From Lacinutrix mariniflava (GTDB lineage: Bacteria; Bacteroidota; Bacteroidia; Flavobacteriales; Flavobacteriaceae), in the NCBI RefSeq assembly GCF_001418015.1, contig NZ_LIQG01000022.1, positions 17,512 to 81,511 on the forward strand: a stretch of DNA of 64,000 nucleotides. Reading direction: 5' to 3'. A program made the translations under genes and the position numbers. The notes beneath the pieces were generated by a model, which was given only the letters and a program-made list of their open reading frames with translations, was not told the origin of the DNA and ran no database searches. How positions within the stretch are numbered: the first letter of the stretch is position 1; every line of letters starts with the position of its first letter. Below are positions 63,815 to 64,000 of the stretch, piece after piece.

Positions 63815-64000
63815 CTCATTGAGTTAATTTACTTTAGACTACACGTAAGCTATATTATAATTGCTCTTATTCTACACTAAGAAATAACACTTTGAGATTA
63901 TGTATCCGAACCAATTTGAATACTTACCGTATACGCTACTAAATATTTGATTAAAAAAAATCATAACTATTAACTCTTATAAAATTGATATAAAAAAATA
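63815..64000. other. Window end, no gene seen
   Basis: AT-rich sequence with only short frames on both strands. Any gene here would have to run beyond the window. Confidence 0.6.

Overview
The window is chromosomal DNA from a low-GC marine-type Flavobacteriaceae (Bacteroidota). Evidence for this is the AT-rich codon use, the many promoters of the Bacteroidota form (TTTG or TTG, about 19 nt, then TAnnTTTG), the near absence of Shine-Dalgarno sequences, two secreted proteins plus a secreted nuclease with C-terminal type IX secretion (T9SS) sorting domains, and flavobacterial marker families (DUF4920, DUF4252, DUF3078, DUF4293, DUF3667, BT_3928, type III glutamine synthetase, IcmF). The genus cannot be fixed from the sequence alone. 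No rRNA, prophage, insertion sequence or CRISPR array was seen.

Layout. 1-10 kb: a YceI-like protein cut by the window edge, an SH3 protein, an epimerase-like SDR, mnmD with a DUF4920 lipoprotein divergent from ilvE, a MazG-type pyrophosphohydrolase, small membrane proteins, crcB, DUF1684 and DUF4252 lipoproteins, and an MFS transporter behind what looks like a complete transcription attenuator with a 24-codon leader peptide. 10-16 kb: an ECF sigma factor with a Cys-containing tail, preceded by a 33-residue peptide with 11 cysteines, then OsmC, the fused B12-dependent mutase IcmF, and purU. 16-26 kb: DUF4197, a candidate small RNA, a BtuF-like protein, a large T9SS protein, pyrF, prfA, membrane proteins, DUF3078 and purM.

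26.8-33.4 kb is a curli (functional amyloid) locus on the minus strand: a long curlin, a short curlin, a CsgE with an extra N-terminal domain that looks CsgH-like, CsgF, a CsgG with a C-terminal barrel-like extension, and a propeller-type lipoprotein. 33.5-37 kb holds divergent type III and type II glutamine synthetases. 37-42.5 kb: a FadL/OmpP1 porin, a low-complexity lipoprotein, proS, tRNA-Glu, rpsT and a small acidic protein. 42.5-57.7 kb is housekeeping: rho, truA, an MsbA-like exporter, cdaA, folP, BT_3928, an orphan DppB-like permease, tpiA, prmA, a HEIGH metalloprotease and clpS. 57.7-64 kb: a T9SS propeller-like protein, a 15-unit AG microsatellite, tRNA-Arg, a 50-residue conserved-looking small protein, a secreted endonuclease I and a Na/Ca antiporter.

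Two intergenic elements (about 55.1 and 63.6 kb) share ends and internal boxes and can fold into a cloverleaf-like structure; they are two copies of one repeat family. The observations most worth following are the MFS attenuator, the Cys-rich peptide with its sigma factor, the repeat family, the fused curli proteins and the candidate small RNA.
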